A stretch of 64,000 nucleotides of DNA from Dolichospermum sp. LEGE 00240 (GTDB lineage Bacteria > Cyanobacteriota > Cyanobacteriia > Cyanobacteriales > Nostocaceae): positions 1 through 64,000 of the forward strand of contig NZ_JADEVZ010000006.1 in assembly GCF_015207875.1 (NCBI RefSeq), in the 5' to 3' direction. Position numbers and translations under genes: made by a program. The notes under the pieces are model-generated. The model did no database searches. It saw nothing but the letters and a program-made list of their open reading frames with translations, and was not told where the DNA came from. Positions 8,086 to 16,169 of this stretch are shown one piece after another (the stretch's first letter is position 1; the number at the start of each line of letters is the position of its first letter).

Positions 8086-9144
8086 TTACTTCTCATCCAA
8101 TATCTGCTGCTCATATGTTTGCAGTTGCAAATTGATTAGAGGAATAGGAGCCTCACTCGTTGCTGGTAATTCGAGAGGCTGTGGAACACTCTCTGTTGGC
8201 ACAGAGACAGGCGAACTACTTTCCTCAATCTTGGGGCGGGTTACAATCAAAATCATTGCCGCTAATATCATGTTAGCGCCAATAAAATCGTGAATCTCAA
8301 ATGTCTCGCCCAGTAGCCAAAACGAGATAATTGCCGTCACCAATGGCTCCAGGGTTTGCAGGATTGCTACTTCGTTAGCCGGAACCCAGCGTTGTCCTAT
8401 CATTTCCAACCAAGTAAATACAACAGTATCAACTACCACTAGATAGATGAGACCACTGAGATTGACACTGAGACTGGCAACAATCGCCTCAAAATGAGTA
8501 GTTAGTTCGGGAACAGCCCATAACAAACCTGCGACTGCTGGCATCCATAATGAAACTGCAACTAGTTGCACAGTTGGATGACGTTGTACAAACTGCTGAA
8601 TTGCTATTAAGTAAGCTGTGTTGAACACGGCGCAAAGGAGCAGCCAACCTGCACCGTTAAGAGACTCTCCACTCCCCCAAAACATTACCCCAATTCCGTT
8701 GAAGGACAGCACGGCTCCTAGTATGGCTCTGGGAGCTATGCGCTTGCCCAACAACAGATCAAACAGCATCACAAAGATCACGCTTAGTCCGAAGGCGAAT
8801 GCCCCTCGGTTGGCAGAGAATGTCTCCAGCCCAAAAGTCGCGCTAACACTGGTACACCAAGACAACAGTCCGAGGATTGCCCCATCACGCACTAGGCGGA
8901 CATTCAGATTACGAAGGAATGGGGCAAAAACTACAGCTGCCATTGTAAAGCGAACTGCTATTAGCACTTCTTTAGAGACCTGACTGATTAAACCCTTAGT
9001 AATTGGGAAGATTGAGCCATAGATTAGAGTTGCCAGAATAATTGACAGCACACCCAAAATATATCGGTTATTTTCTGGGGCAGATGTTGTCATCTCAACC
9101 TTATCCAAGCTATTTTGGAGTTCTGTTAAATCTTGCTTTGTCAT
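8086..9144 (-). CDS. sxtPER: Drug/metabolite transporter permease SxtPER
   Basis: A 352-aa DMT-superfamily permease with two EamA repeats and about ten membrane helices (roughly residues 25-320), flanked by soluble tails; the C-terminal tail is rich in Pro, Ser and Glu. Sequence signs include the first-repeat segment IYGSIFPITKGLI and the second-repeat block LQTLEPLVTAIISFWLLGE. Members export small metabolites; in saxitoxin clusters this gene (sxtPER) is a proposed toxin exporter, which I infer here from position. The start is ATG 9144 preceded by GGAAG; the longer frame begins at a TTG. It is the leftmost sxt gene and is separated from sxtB by mobile-element debris. Confidence 0.85.
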   Translation of the reverse strand: MTKQDLTELQNSLDKVEMTTSAPENNRYILGVLSIILATLIYGSIFPITKGLISQVSKEVLIAVRFTMAAVVFAPFLRNLNVRLVRDGAILGLLSWCTSVSATFGLETFSANRGAFAFGLSVIFVMLFDLLLGKRIAPRAILGAVLSFNGIGVMFWGSGESLNGAGWLLLCAVFNTAYLIAIQQFVQRHPTVQLVAVSLWMPAVAGLLWAVPELTTHFEAIVASLSVNLSGLIYLVVVDTVVFTWLEMIGQRWVPANEVAILQTLEPLVTAIISFWLLGETFEIHDFIGANMILAAMILIVTRPKIEESSSPVSVPTESVPQPLELPATSEAPIPLINLQLQTYEQQILDEK

Positions 9145-9465
9145 CTCAACTTCCAATAGTGAAACAAATTTAAAGAAAAATAGTAACAGACTTAACTGCT
9201 AAGAAACACATTCGGTGGTGTTAAAAGAAATACAGAAAATTGAACCTATGGGTCTACAAAAATATCTCGGTCGTGTCAAAGAGTATGGACGCATTGAAAG
9301 ACGGTACAGCAGTTTTTACATTCAGTAGACCGAAAACTTTTGAAAGTTGACGAAAAAAATAAGGATTTTAGCCGTCGTTTTGGAGGCTGGCGAACTGCTT
9401 GCAGCAGCGCTTCGCTATCGCTTGCCTCCTGCCTTTTTCGATAGTTTGAAGTTAAATACCTAAAA
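9145..9465. other. Intergenic region with a repeat fragment
   Basis: About 320 bp upstream of sxtPER. A 26-codon frame at 9248-9328 on the plus strand starts MGLQKYLGRVKEYG; I do not recognise it and think it is decay product. From 9390 a 31-base sequence begins that recurs inside the MITE at 10186-10216. The promoter of sxtPER should lie here. Confidence 0.45.
9390..9420. repeat. 31-bp dispersed repeat, copy 1
   Basis: A 31-base sequence starting GCGAACTGCTTGCAGCAG and ending in GCTATCG is identical at 9390-9420 and 10186-10216. The second copy is inside the MITE at 10097-10299. It is internally palindromic around GCTTGCAGC/GCAGCGC, and is a type of short repeat seen widely in Nostocales genomes. 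Confidence 0.8.
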
Positions 9466-9750
9466 TTAAGACCTCATTTTCATTTCTAGACGCTCAGCAA
9501 CGGGCATTAATTGACGTATCAGATCGAAGTTTCCTACGTTCTTTCTCATCCAATCTAATAAGAATTTTTCTCCTTCATTGAGCTTACCGTCATCATCAAT
9601 AAAAACCATCTGTTCGCACCAATCTACAAATCCGGAATTAGTCATCTCATAGACTAAAATAAGAGGAGGAAAGTGTGCGAATCCCATGGTTTCAATGACT
9701 TCCATGCAAATCAGTTTAAATACTTGTTCGTTTGTCAACTCAGTAGACAT
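9466..9750 (-). CDS. Small hypothetical protein next to sxtPER
   Basis: A 94-aa acidic, soluble protein that I do not recognise. It has no signal peptide or membrane helix; it contains several Met and Trp residues and the segments ICMEVIETMGFAHFPPL and EGEKFLLDWMRKN, suggesting an all-helical fold. It starts at ATG 9750 preceded by AGAGGAAG, a good ribosome site, with an in-frame stop just upstream. It lies between sxtPER and sxtB. In the Raphidiopsis raciborskii T3 cluster the small gene sxtC sits beside sxtB, so this could be its counterpart, but the length does not match what I recall and I leave the symbol empty. Confidence 0.6.
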   Translation of the reverse strand: MSTELTNEQVFKLICMEVIETMGFAHFPPLILVYEMTNSGFVDWCEQMVFIDDDGKLNEGEKFLLDWMRKNVGNFDLIRQLMPVAERLEMKMRS

Positions 9751-9783
9751 AATGAGCTTCCTCTTAATCAGTTCTGTCTTTTA

Positions 9784-10017
9784 TCATACCACAGAATAAT
9801 ATAGAACTAATATTTTATTTTTGAAAAATGTTATCGAACCTAGTGAAACCCCTATGATTGTCTGTATCTCTTCATATAAGTAACTTTGATAAACCAGCTT
9901 AATTGCTAATCCCTTCCTCACCTCACGGACATTTGGATTTTGATCTATAAATTCCTGTAGTTCAGCTATGACTCCACCCACCACTGGCATCTCTTGTTGT
10001 AAATACTTGTTTATCAT
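9784..10017 (-). pseudogene. Truncated transposase N-terminal helix-turn-helix fragment
   Basis: The 77-codon frame starts MINKYLQQEMPVVGGVIAEL and continues through VREVRKGLAIKLVYQSYLYEEIQTIIGVSLGSIT, matching my memory of the first helix-turn-helix region of cyanobacterial IS630-type transposases. The family would continue with a KWK segment and a DDE catalytic domain; here it breaks into an unrelated FFKNKILVLYYSVV tail and stops. I therefore call it a transposase relic. It lies amid other mobile debris between sxtPER and sxtB. Confidence 0.55.
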
Positions 10018-10096
10018 TGTTTTCTTTTAGACTGGCACATCCTATCCGTATTATCTCTTGGTTTTTTTCAAATATCAAATATTATTCCTATAACTC

Positions 10097-10299
10097 TAGG
10101 ACTTACGCACTGTACAAATTTACCATGATGTGCATGAACGGAAATCCGTCGTTTCAGGCTTTTGGCGATTAACTTCCGATCAATAGCGAACTGCTTGCAG
10201 CAGCGCTTCGCTATCGCCCAAAAATAATTAAAAAATCACGTTAAAATGCCCGAAACCCATACCTCATATTTGGTTGATCCTGTCAATGCGTAAGTCCTA
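10097..10299. mobile_element. 203-bp MITE with 5-bp target duplication
   Basis: Terminal inverted repeats TAGGACTTACGCACTG (left, 10097 on) and, reading in from the right end at 10299, TAGGACTTACGCATTG pair over the first 13 bases and 15 of 16. Directly outside both ends is AACTC (10092-10096 and 10300-10304), a 5-bp target duplication. No coding capacity. It carries the second copy of the 31-bp repeat. A solo, slightly diverged end of the same family (GGACTTACACATTGACAG) lies at 10333-10350 and forms the end of sxtB. Confidence 0.85.
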
Positions 10300-10335
10300 A
10301 ACTCTTGGGCTTGAGCGTACATTATTCAGTTTCTG

Positions 10336-11304
10336 TCAATGTGTAAGTCCTAACTTATTACTGGAGAGAGTTGCAGGGGCGTACCTCAGATCGACCTTAG
10401 GGGCGATAGAAGAAAGGAAGGATTCAGTGACAGATATTTGACTAATGGTAGTTTCCGCTTCAACTAAAACAGCATCACAAATGTCGAATAGTGATTGAGG
10501 ATATCTATTCATATTCATGTAGGTCAGAGCAGATTCCATCGGAGACATGGATGAATGATAAGCAGCGTTTTCAGCGTACCGACCTGTAAATATATTCCCA
10601 TGGGAATCTTTTAACGCTACCCCTGCAAAATTTTTCGTATAGGGAGCATAACTTTGATTGGCGGCGGATAGAGCAGCAAGCACAACATCATCGGTAGAAC
10701 AAGTCTCTAGACCATGAAATACTTTTTCCATTAATCCACTCGTAAGTCCAAGATTTGGCGGTCCAAAGGCCTCGGGTAGGAAATATGGGAGTCTATTTGA
10801 AGTATAAGTTTGCTCTATTTGTGTCTTGTTGGACTTTAGGAGAATAACAAAATCCTGATTTACAGTTGCCATCTCGTATAAAAACTGTCGGCAATATCCA
10901 CATGGTGCCTCATTGATTGCTAAAGCTTGCAAACCAGTCTCTCCATGCAACCACGCATTGATGGTAGCGGACTGTTCTGCATGAACTGAGAAACTAAGTG
11001 CCTGCCCTACAAATTCCATATCGGCACCAAAATAAAGAGTTCCAGAATCCACCTGATTCTTGGATTTTGGTTTACCAAGAGCGATCGCTCCTACATAAAA
11101 CTGCGATATTGGTACCCTAGCATAGGCCGTGGCTACTGGTAGTAACTGAATCATTAACGTACCAATATCAATACCAAGTCGATCAAGCCAAGAGGTGACA
11201 ACACTTGAGTCAATTACAGCATGTTGGGTAAGAATTGTCCTTAACTCTGATTGAATAGAAAGTGGAACCTGAGCAATCGCCTGTTCTAATGTTACATGGG
11301 TCAT
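10336..11304 (-). CDS. sxtB: Cytidine deaminase-like saxitoxin enzyme SxtB
   Basis: Homologue of tetrameric zinc cytidine deaminases, proposed in saxitoxin synthesis to help cyclise the guanidino intermediate. The 322-aa protein keeps the catalytic pair: H-A-E at residues 108-110 (HAEQSATINAW) and the zinc motif PCGYCRQ with Cys135 and Cys138. It has the two-domain layout of the long enzyme (E. coli Cdd type). The start is ATG 11304, with AAGGAG inside the end of sxtA; the longer frame overlaps sxtA and lacks a ribosome site. It follows sxtA with five bases between, so they are co-transcribed. Its last codons (GLTH, stop) lie in a MITE end, so the C-terminus is not ancestral. Confidence 0.95.
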   Translation of the reverse strand: MTHVTLEQAIAQVPLSIQSELRTILTQHAVIDSSVVTSWLDRLGIDIGTLMIQLLPVATAYARVPISQFYVGAIALGKPKSKNQVDSGTLYFGADMEFVGQALSFSVHAEQSATINAWLHGETGLQALAINEAPCGYCRQFLYEMATVNQDFVILLKSNKTQIEQTYTSNRLPYFLPEAFGPPNLGLTSGLMEKVFHGLETCSTDDVVLAALSAANQSYAPYTKNFAGVALKDSHGNIFTGRYAENAAYHSSMSPMESALTYMNMNRYPQSLFDICDAVLVEAETTISQISVTESFLSSIAPKVDLRYAPATLSSNKLGLTH

Positions 11305-11309
11305 TTGGG

Positions 11310-14300
11310 TTATTTCTCCTTTTGTAGCAAAACCCAAACTCCTTCCAGAGCTTTAATTGCTTGGTCTATCTCCTCTTCGGTATTGGCAGCCGTAATCGAA
11401 AACCTTAAAGCACTTTTATTTAAAGGTACGATCGGAAAAATAGCCGGAGTAATTAAAATACCATATTCCCAAAGAAGTTGACAGACATCAATCATATGTT
11501 GAGCATCTCCCACTAACACGCTGACGATGGGAACGTAACCATAATTATCCACTTCAAATCCAATGGCTCTTGCTTGTGTAACCAGTTTGCGAGTCAAGTG
11601 ATAAATTTGTTTTCTTAACTGCTCCCCTTCCTGACGATTTACCTGTAGTCCAGCTAAGGCACTTGCCAAACTCGCAACAGGAGAAGGACCAGAAAATATG
11701 GCAGTCCAAGCGTTGCGGAAGTTGGTTTTGATCTGGCGATCGCCACAAGTTAAGAATGCTGCATAGGAAGAATAGGCTTTGGACAAACCGGCGACATAGA
11801 TGATATTATCCTCTGCAAACTGCAGGTCAAAGTAATTCACCATCCCGTTTCCTTTATACCCGTAAGGCATATCGCTGCTGGGATTTTCGCCCAAAATGCC
11901 AAAACCATGTGCATCATCCATGTAAATGAAAGCATTGTACTCTTTTGCCAGACGCACGTAAGCTGGCAGATCGGGAAAATCTGCCGACATGGAATACACG
12001 CCATCAATGACAATAATCTTTACTTGCTCAAGCGGATATTTTGCTAGCTTTTCGGCTAAATCGTTCAAATCGTTATGTCGATATTGGATGAACTGGGATC
12101 CTTTTTGCTGCGCCAGACAGCACGCTTCATAAATACAACGATGTGCAGCTATGTCACCCAAAATGACACCATTACTCCCAGTTAATAGCGGTAACACTCC
12201 TATCTGAAGCAGCGTTACAGATGGAAATACTAAAACATCAGGTACGCCTAAAAGTTTGGACAATTCTTCTTCTAACTCTTCATAGATTACCGGGGAAGCA
12301 ACAAGCCGAGTCCAGCTTGGATGTACGCCCCATTTTTCCAAAGCCGGTGGAATCGCTTCCTTAACTTTTGGATGCAAGTCAAGACCTAAATAGTTGCAAG
12401 AAGCAAAGTCTATTACCCAATGTCCGTCAATTAGTACCTTGCGACCTTGTTGTTCTGTGACGACTCTTGTGACTTGAGGAATTTTTTGTTGGTTAACTAC
12501 GTTTTCTAGAGTGTTGATTTCGTTGGCTAAGTCAACAGGTGAGGCTAGATCAGATTGTTTCTCTTGTACTACTTGGTTTTGGAAATAAGTAATGATGGCA
12601 GTTGGAGTGTTATTTTGGAAAAAGAACGTCCCAGAGAGATTCACCCCTAAACGTTTCTCTAGCAGCGTTTGCAGTTCTGATAAATCTAAAGAATCTAATC
12701 CCATATCCAGCAGTTTTTGTTCTGGAGCGTAAGCTGCTTCCCGTTGGGAACCCATCACTTTTAAAACGCATTCTTTGACCAGAGCGGCTACAGTTTTGTT
12801 TTCCTTAGTTGCAGATGTTGCTGGCAAAGTTGGTACTGATGAACTAATTGCTGAGTTGGTATACAGCGCTTGGCGATCGCCAAGGGGGTGCAAAGCACTA
12901 TCGCGCAGGTTATATTCAATCAAAATACCCATGCCGAAATTCTCTGCATCTTCTGGACGGTAATTAGCAATAATTCCCCTAATTTCGGCTCCTCCCGACA
13001 CATGGAACCCCACAATCGGATCTAGAAGCTGCCGTTGCTCGTTGTGTAGCTTCAAATACTCCGTCATCGGCATTTGGGAATAATTGACATAATTGCGACA
13101 GCGAGTTACACCCACCACGCTCTCAATGCCGCCTTTCAGGGTACAGTAGTAGAGCATAAAGTCCCGCAATTCATTTCCCAACCCCCGCGCCTGAAACTCA
13201 GGCAGAATATTTAGTGCGAGTAGTTGAATAACTGACCCTTGGGGAGTATGTAACGACGGCACTTGCTCATATTTTACATTCTCTAATACCTCAGTGCTGG
13301 TGATTGTTTGGGAATAAACCGCACCAATAATTTGATCTTCTGTAATCAGCACTAAATTCCCCTGTGGGTTTAGCTCAAGTCTTCGCCGAATTTCATTAGC
13401 AGATGCCTGTAAATGTTCTGACCAACACTGGACCTCCAAGTTAACTAAGGCAGGCAAATCTGACAAATAGGCATTACGAATTTTGTAAGGTCTTTTCTCA
13501 AAGTAATTAAGCGTAATGCGAGTTAAAGGAAACGTTTTCGGGTATCTTTTAGAAAGCTCTAATTTTGGAAATAGACCTACTTCTGCAGCAGACCTGAGAA
13601 AAACATCGGCTTCGACAAGATACTGCTGAGAAAATCCCTGAAACGCATCGAAATGTAAGTTTTCGCTTTTGTCTAAAAACTGATAGACTACCTTTGGTTC
13701 TAAACAATGGACTTCCAAAATCATTAAACCGTGCTTAGTGACCACTCGAGACCATCGTTCTAAGTGTTCTACCAAACTCTGCACCATAACATGAGGAGGA
13801 ATAAGCTCTCCTTGACCATCGACACAGACTGCTTGGTAAGGTAAGTGAGCACGCTCTTTCACTTCGTTCCTTTTCTGGGGAGGAATAAAGGGACGATCAT
13901 GGTCGAGGAAGGAACGGATGTGCAGGATATTTTCGGGATCATGAATACCATGAGCCTTTAAAGAAAGCACCATTTGTTCCGGGTTCCCAATATCTCCCTG
14001 CAAAACTAAATGGGGAAGGTCACCAAGGGTATATGTGGTAGCTGTTAAAGAAGCTTCGTTATAATCCACACCTATAAGACGCAAGGGATACTCTTTGATC
14101 GCTTTTCCCCTAGCAGATTTGAACTGAATGGTTTCCCAGACTCGTTTCAGGAGAGTTCCATCGCCACACCCCATATCAGCAATGTATTTGGGCTGTTCTT
14201 CCAATGGTAACTGATTGAATACTGAGAGGATACTTTCTTCTAAATCGGCAAAATATTTCTGGTGTTGAAATCCACTCCCGATCACGTTGAGGGTACGATC

Positions 14301-15014
14301 AATGTGGCTTTCGTGACCAGAATCATCTGTTTTAAATACTGAAAGACAATCGCCAAACAGTACATCATGAATGCGAGACAACATAGGGGTGTAAGAAGCA
14401 ACTACGGCGGTATTCAAGGCTCGCCCCCCCATAAATTGACCGAGTTCTGTTAGAGTCAGACGACCTGGTTTAAGATCAGCCCAACCAAGGCGGAAAAATA
14501 AGTTGCCCAATTCTTCTTGCACTGTTCTGCTTAATGAGGAGAACAAGGGTTTCTCTTCCGACTCTGCAAGCAAGTTGTGTTTGTGGAGTGTCAGCAGGAG
14601 TGGGATCAGCAGTAGTCCATCTAAAAAATCTGCTATTAAGGGATTATCCAGATTCCACAGTTGGCAAGAACGATCAATCCATCTTCCCAGCAACTTTTCT
14701 TGTTTTCCTTGTAAATAAGACTCAATTGGTAGGTGGTACAACTCGAGAACGTCTTCTGGAATTTGGTTGTGAATCGCTGCTTCTGAGGTCAGAGAATATT
14801 TAAGTTGCTCATTTCGGGAAAGCCAATGTAAAGATTCGAGCATCCTCAAAGCAACTTGGAAATGTCCGGTATTAGCTCCCAGATGCTTGACCATTTGCTC
14901 TAAGGAGAGAGGACTTTCATGGGCTAGTAGCTCGAAAAAACCTTTTTCTCGACAAGCGAGGATCACTGGAATCGCAACAAATCCGTGGGTATAGCGGTTA
15001 ATTTTTTGTAACAT
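11310..15014 (-). CDS. sxtA: Saxitoxin polyketide-synthase-like starter enzyme SxtA
   Basis: Starts toxin synthesis: it methylates and decarboxylates a malonyl unit to propionyl on its carrier protein, then condenses it with arginine, losing CO2, to give an arginine-derived ethyl ketone. The 1234-aa protein has four domains in order: SAM methyltransferase (about 1-520, motif ADMGCGDGTLL near 281), GNAT-like decarboxylase/acyltransferase (about 530-720), acyl carrier protein (about 740-830, phosphopantetheine serine in MGLDSLDL near 774), and a class II PLP aminotransferase (about 850-1234, MDDAHGFG and Schiff-base lysine in GLSKAYSS near 1076). All key residues are present and the length matches known SxtA. 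It is followed within five bases by sxtB. A MITE lies 76 bp upstream. Confidence 0.98.
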   Translation of the reverse strand: MLQKINRYTHGFVAIPVILACREKGFFELLAHESPLSLEQMVKHLGANTGHFQVALRMLESLHWLSRNEQLKYSLTSEAAIHNQIPEDVLELYHLPIESYLQGKQEKLLGRWIDRSCQLWNLDNPLIADFLDGLLLIPLLLTLHKHNLLAESEEKPLFSSLSRTVQEELGNLFFRLGWADLKPGRLTLTELGQFMGGRALNTAVVASYTPMLSRIHDVLFGDCLSVFKTDDSGHESHIDRTLNVIGSGFQHQKYFADLEESILSVFNQLPLEEQPKYIADMGCGDGTLLKRVWETIQFKSARGKAIKEYPLRLIGVDYNEASLTATTYTLGDLPHLVLQGDIGNPEQMVLSLKAHGIHDPENILHIRSFLDHDRPFIPPQKRNEVKERAHLPYQAVCVDGQGELIPPHVMVQSLVEHLERWSRVVTKHGLMILEVHCLEPKVVYQFLDKSENLHFDAFQGFSQQYLVEADVFLRSAAEVGLFPKLELSKRYPKTFPLTRITLNYFEKRPYKIRNAYLSDLPALVNLEVQCWSEHLQASANEIRRRLELNPQGNLVLITEDQIIGAVYSQTITSTEVLENVKYEQVPSLHTPQGSVIQLLALNILPEFQARGLGNELRDFMLYYCTLKGGIESVVGVTRCRNYVNYSQMPMTEYLKLHNEQRQLLDPIVGFHVSGGAEIRGIIANYRPEDAENFGMGILIEYNLRDSALHPLGDRQALYTNSAISSSVPTLPATSATKENKTVAALVKECVLKVMGSQREAAYAPEQKLLDMGLDSLDLSELQTLLEKRLGVNLSGTFFFQNNTPTAIITYFQNQVVQEKQSDLASPVDLANEINTLENVVNQQKIPQVTRVVTEQQGRKVLIDGHWVIDFASCNYLGLDLHPKVKEAIPPALEKWGVHPSWTRLVASPVIYEELEEELSKLLGVPDVLVFPSVTLLQIGVLPLLTGSNGVILGDIAAHRCIYEACCLAQQKGSQFIQYRHNDLNDLAEKLAKYPLEQVKIIVIDGVYSMSADFPDLPAYVRLAKEYNAFIYMDDAHGFGILGENPSSDMPYGYKGNGMVNYFDLQFAEDNIIYVAGLSKAYSSYAAFLTCGDRQIKTNFRNAWTAIFSGPSPVASLASALAGLQVNRQEGEQLRKQIYHLTRKLVTQARAIGFEVDNYGYVPIVSVLVGDAQHMIDVCQLLWEYGILITPAIFPIVPLNKSALRFSITAANTEEEIDQAIKALEGVWVLLQKEK

Positions 15015-15089
15015 TTAGGTACAGTGTGGATGTTCTTGAATATTATGAAGTGGATTTTTCGTTTTGCTAGAGGGTCAAAGTTCTACTCT

Positions 15090-15210
15090 ACGCCTTATGT
15101 GAGTTAAAAATGCCCCGGTCATTTTAAGGGTTTCAGACTCCACTTTACTAGCAAGGCCTAGCCTTACGAACGAGATTGCGTTCTTCCAGCCTCCAACTCA
15201 CATAAGGCGT
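15090..15210. mobile_element. 121-bp MITE upstream of sxtA
   Basis: Perfect 16-bp terminal inverted repeats (ACGCCTTATGTGAGTT at 15090-15105, its reverse complement at 15195-15210) flanked on both sides by ACTCT (15085-15089 and 15211-15215), a 5-bp target duplication. It carries no coding sequence. It sits 76 bp upstream of the sxtA start, between sxtE and sxtA, where it could separate sxtA from upstream transcription or lie within its promoter region. Confidence 0.9.
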
Positions 15211-15309
15211 ACTCTACTATTTTTTGATATTTAGTACACTTGCGCACTAGTGTAATAGTTAATATTTCAGACAGGTCTGATGATAATTTTCATTTGCGTG
15301 CATAATTAA

Positions 15310-15672
15310 TTATTTGGTAATAGTTACTTGGCCACCATTGCTGCAAGAAGAGCCAGTATAGTCGTAAATATCTACTAAAAAGCCATTGGATAATGCAGTT
15401 AATGCAGCTTTATAACCACGTGTATGAATGTCTCGATTTAGTACTGCTGAAGCAGGTAAGATGATCACTCTATCTGCACAAGGACCAACTCCCTCACTGA
15501 TACTAATAGCATAATTATCGCCGTTAGAAGAAGTATTTTGAACATTGGTAATCTTTCCACCTTGAACTAAATAGTCAGCTTTGGCAATGCCAACTCCGGT
15601 AGTTAAGAAAATACCAAATGCGAAGACGAATACTAGTGTTCCCATAAAGAAATGCTTGAAAGCTTTCAACAT
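15310..15672 (-). CDS. sxtE: Secreted small protein of the sxt cluster, SxtE
   Basis: A 120-aa protein with an N-terminal signal or anchor segment (Lys-rich start, hydrophobic run about 9-30, A-K-A-D cleavage-like site) and a mature part of about 90 residues with two or three cysteines (GPCADRV, GSSCSNGG) and a C-terminal beta-rich end. Function unknown; the T3 saxitoxin cluster has a gene of this length (as I recall, 363 bp) next to sxtA, called sxtE. I assign the name on length and position, not on a recognised motif. Start taken at ATG 15672 (MLKAFKHFFM); the longer frame adds ten residues. Confidence 0.65.
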   Translation of the reverse strand: MLKAFKHFFMGTLVFVFAFGIFLTTGVGIAKADYLVQGGKITNVQNTSSNGDNYAISISEGVGPCADRVIILPASAVLNRDIHTRGYKAALTALSNGFLVDIYDYTGSSCSNGGQVTITK

Positions 15673-15829
15673 GATGTAAATATACGTTATGACCGAAATC
15701 AAGTAACTGTTTAATTGGCACTCAAATTTTAAAACAATAACAGGACTTATGCAAATGGCACAATTATCTCTGTGAAAACAAACAATTTCTCTCCAATCCT
15801 CAAATCCTTAGCGTATTTGTACTATCCCA

Positions 15830-16156
15830 TTATTCAAATAGCACTAGTTTATGATCAGTATTCAAGTCGCTATTGTTTTTTCTGCCGTATCCCCAACCTA
15901 AGATGCGACGATATTCACCCATAATGCCACTGTCAATTAAATCATCCTCGTTAACTGCAACATTGACATGAGATTGCGGCGCAACATAGAGCGCATCCGC
16001 AGGACAATATGCTTCACACATAAAACAAGTTTGACAGTCTTCCTGTCGGGAGATCACAGGTGGTTGGTTGGGAACTGCATCAAAGACATTGGTAGGGCAT
16101 ATTCGGACACAAGCATTACAATTAATACAGAGTTTATGGCTGATAAGCTCGATCAT
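15830..16156 (-). CDS. sxtW: Ferredoxin SxtW with two 4Fe-4S clusters
   Basis: A 108-aa electron carrier. Two full cluster-binding motifs are seen: CINCNACVRICP (about 11-22) and CQTCFMCEAYCP (about 41-52), each CxxCxxCxxxCP, so it should bind two 4Fe-4S clusters. A C-terminal tail of about 45 residues follows. In saxitoxin clusters it is proposed with SxtV to deliver or receive electrons for the Rieske oxygenases or a redox step. It starts 13 bases downstream of the sxtV stop, which indicates one operon and a working pair. Confidence 0.92.
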   Translation of the reverse strand: MIELISHKLCINCNACVRICPTNVFDAVPNQPPVISRQEDCQTCFMCEAYCPADALYVAPQSHVNVAVNEDDLIDSGIMGEYRRILGWGYGRKNNSDLNTDHKLVLFE

Positions 16157-16169
16157 GATACTGCTCCTG

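Noticed and set aside
9466-9750. Assignment of the 94-aa gene as sxtC
   Set aside because: The position beside sxtB is suggestive, but the length does not match the T3 gene as I remember it and I cannot compare sequences.
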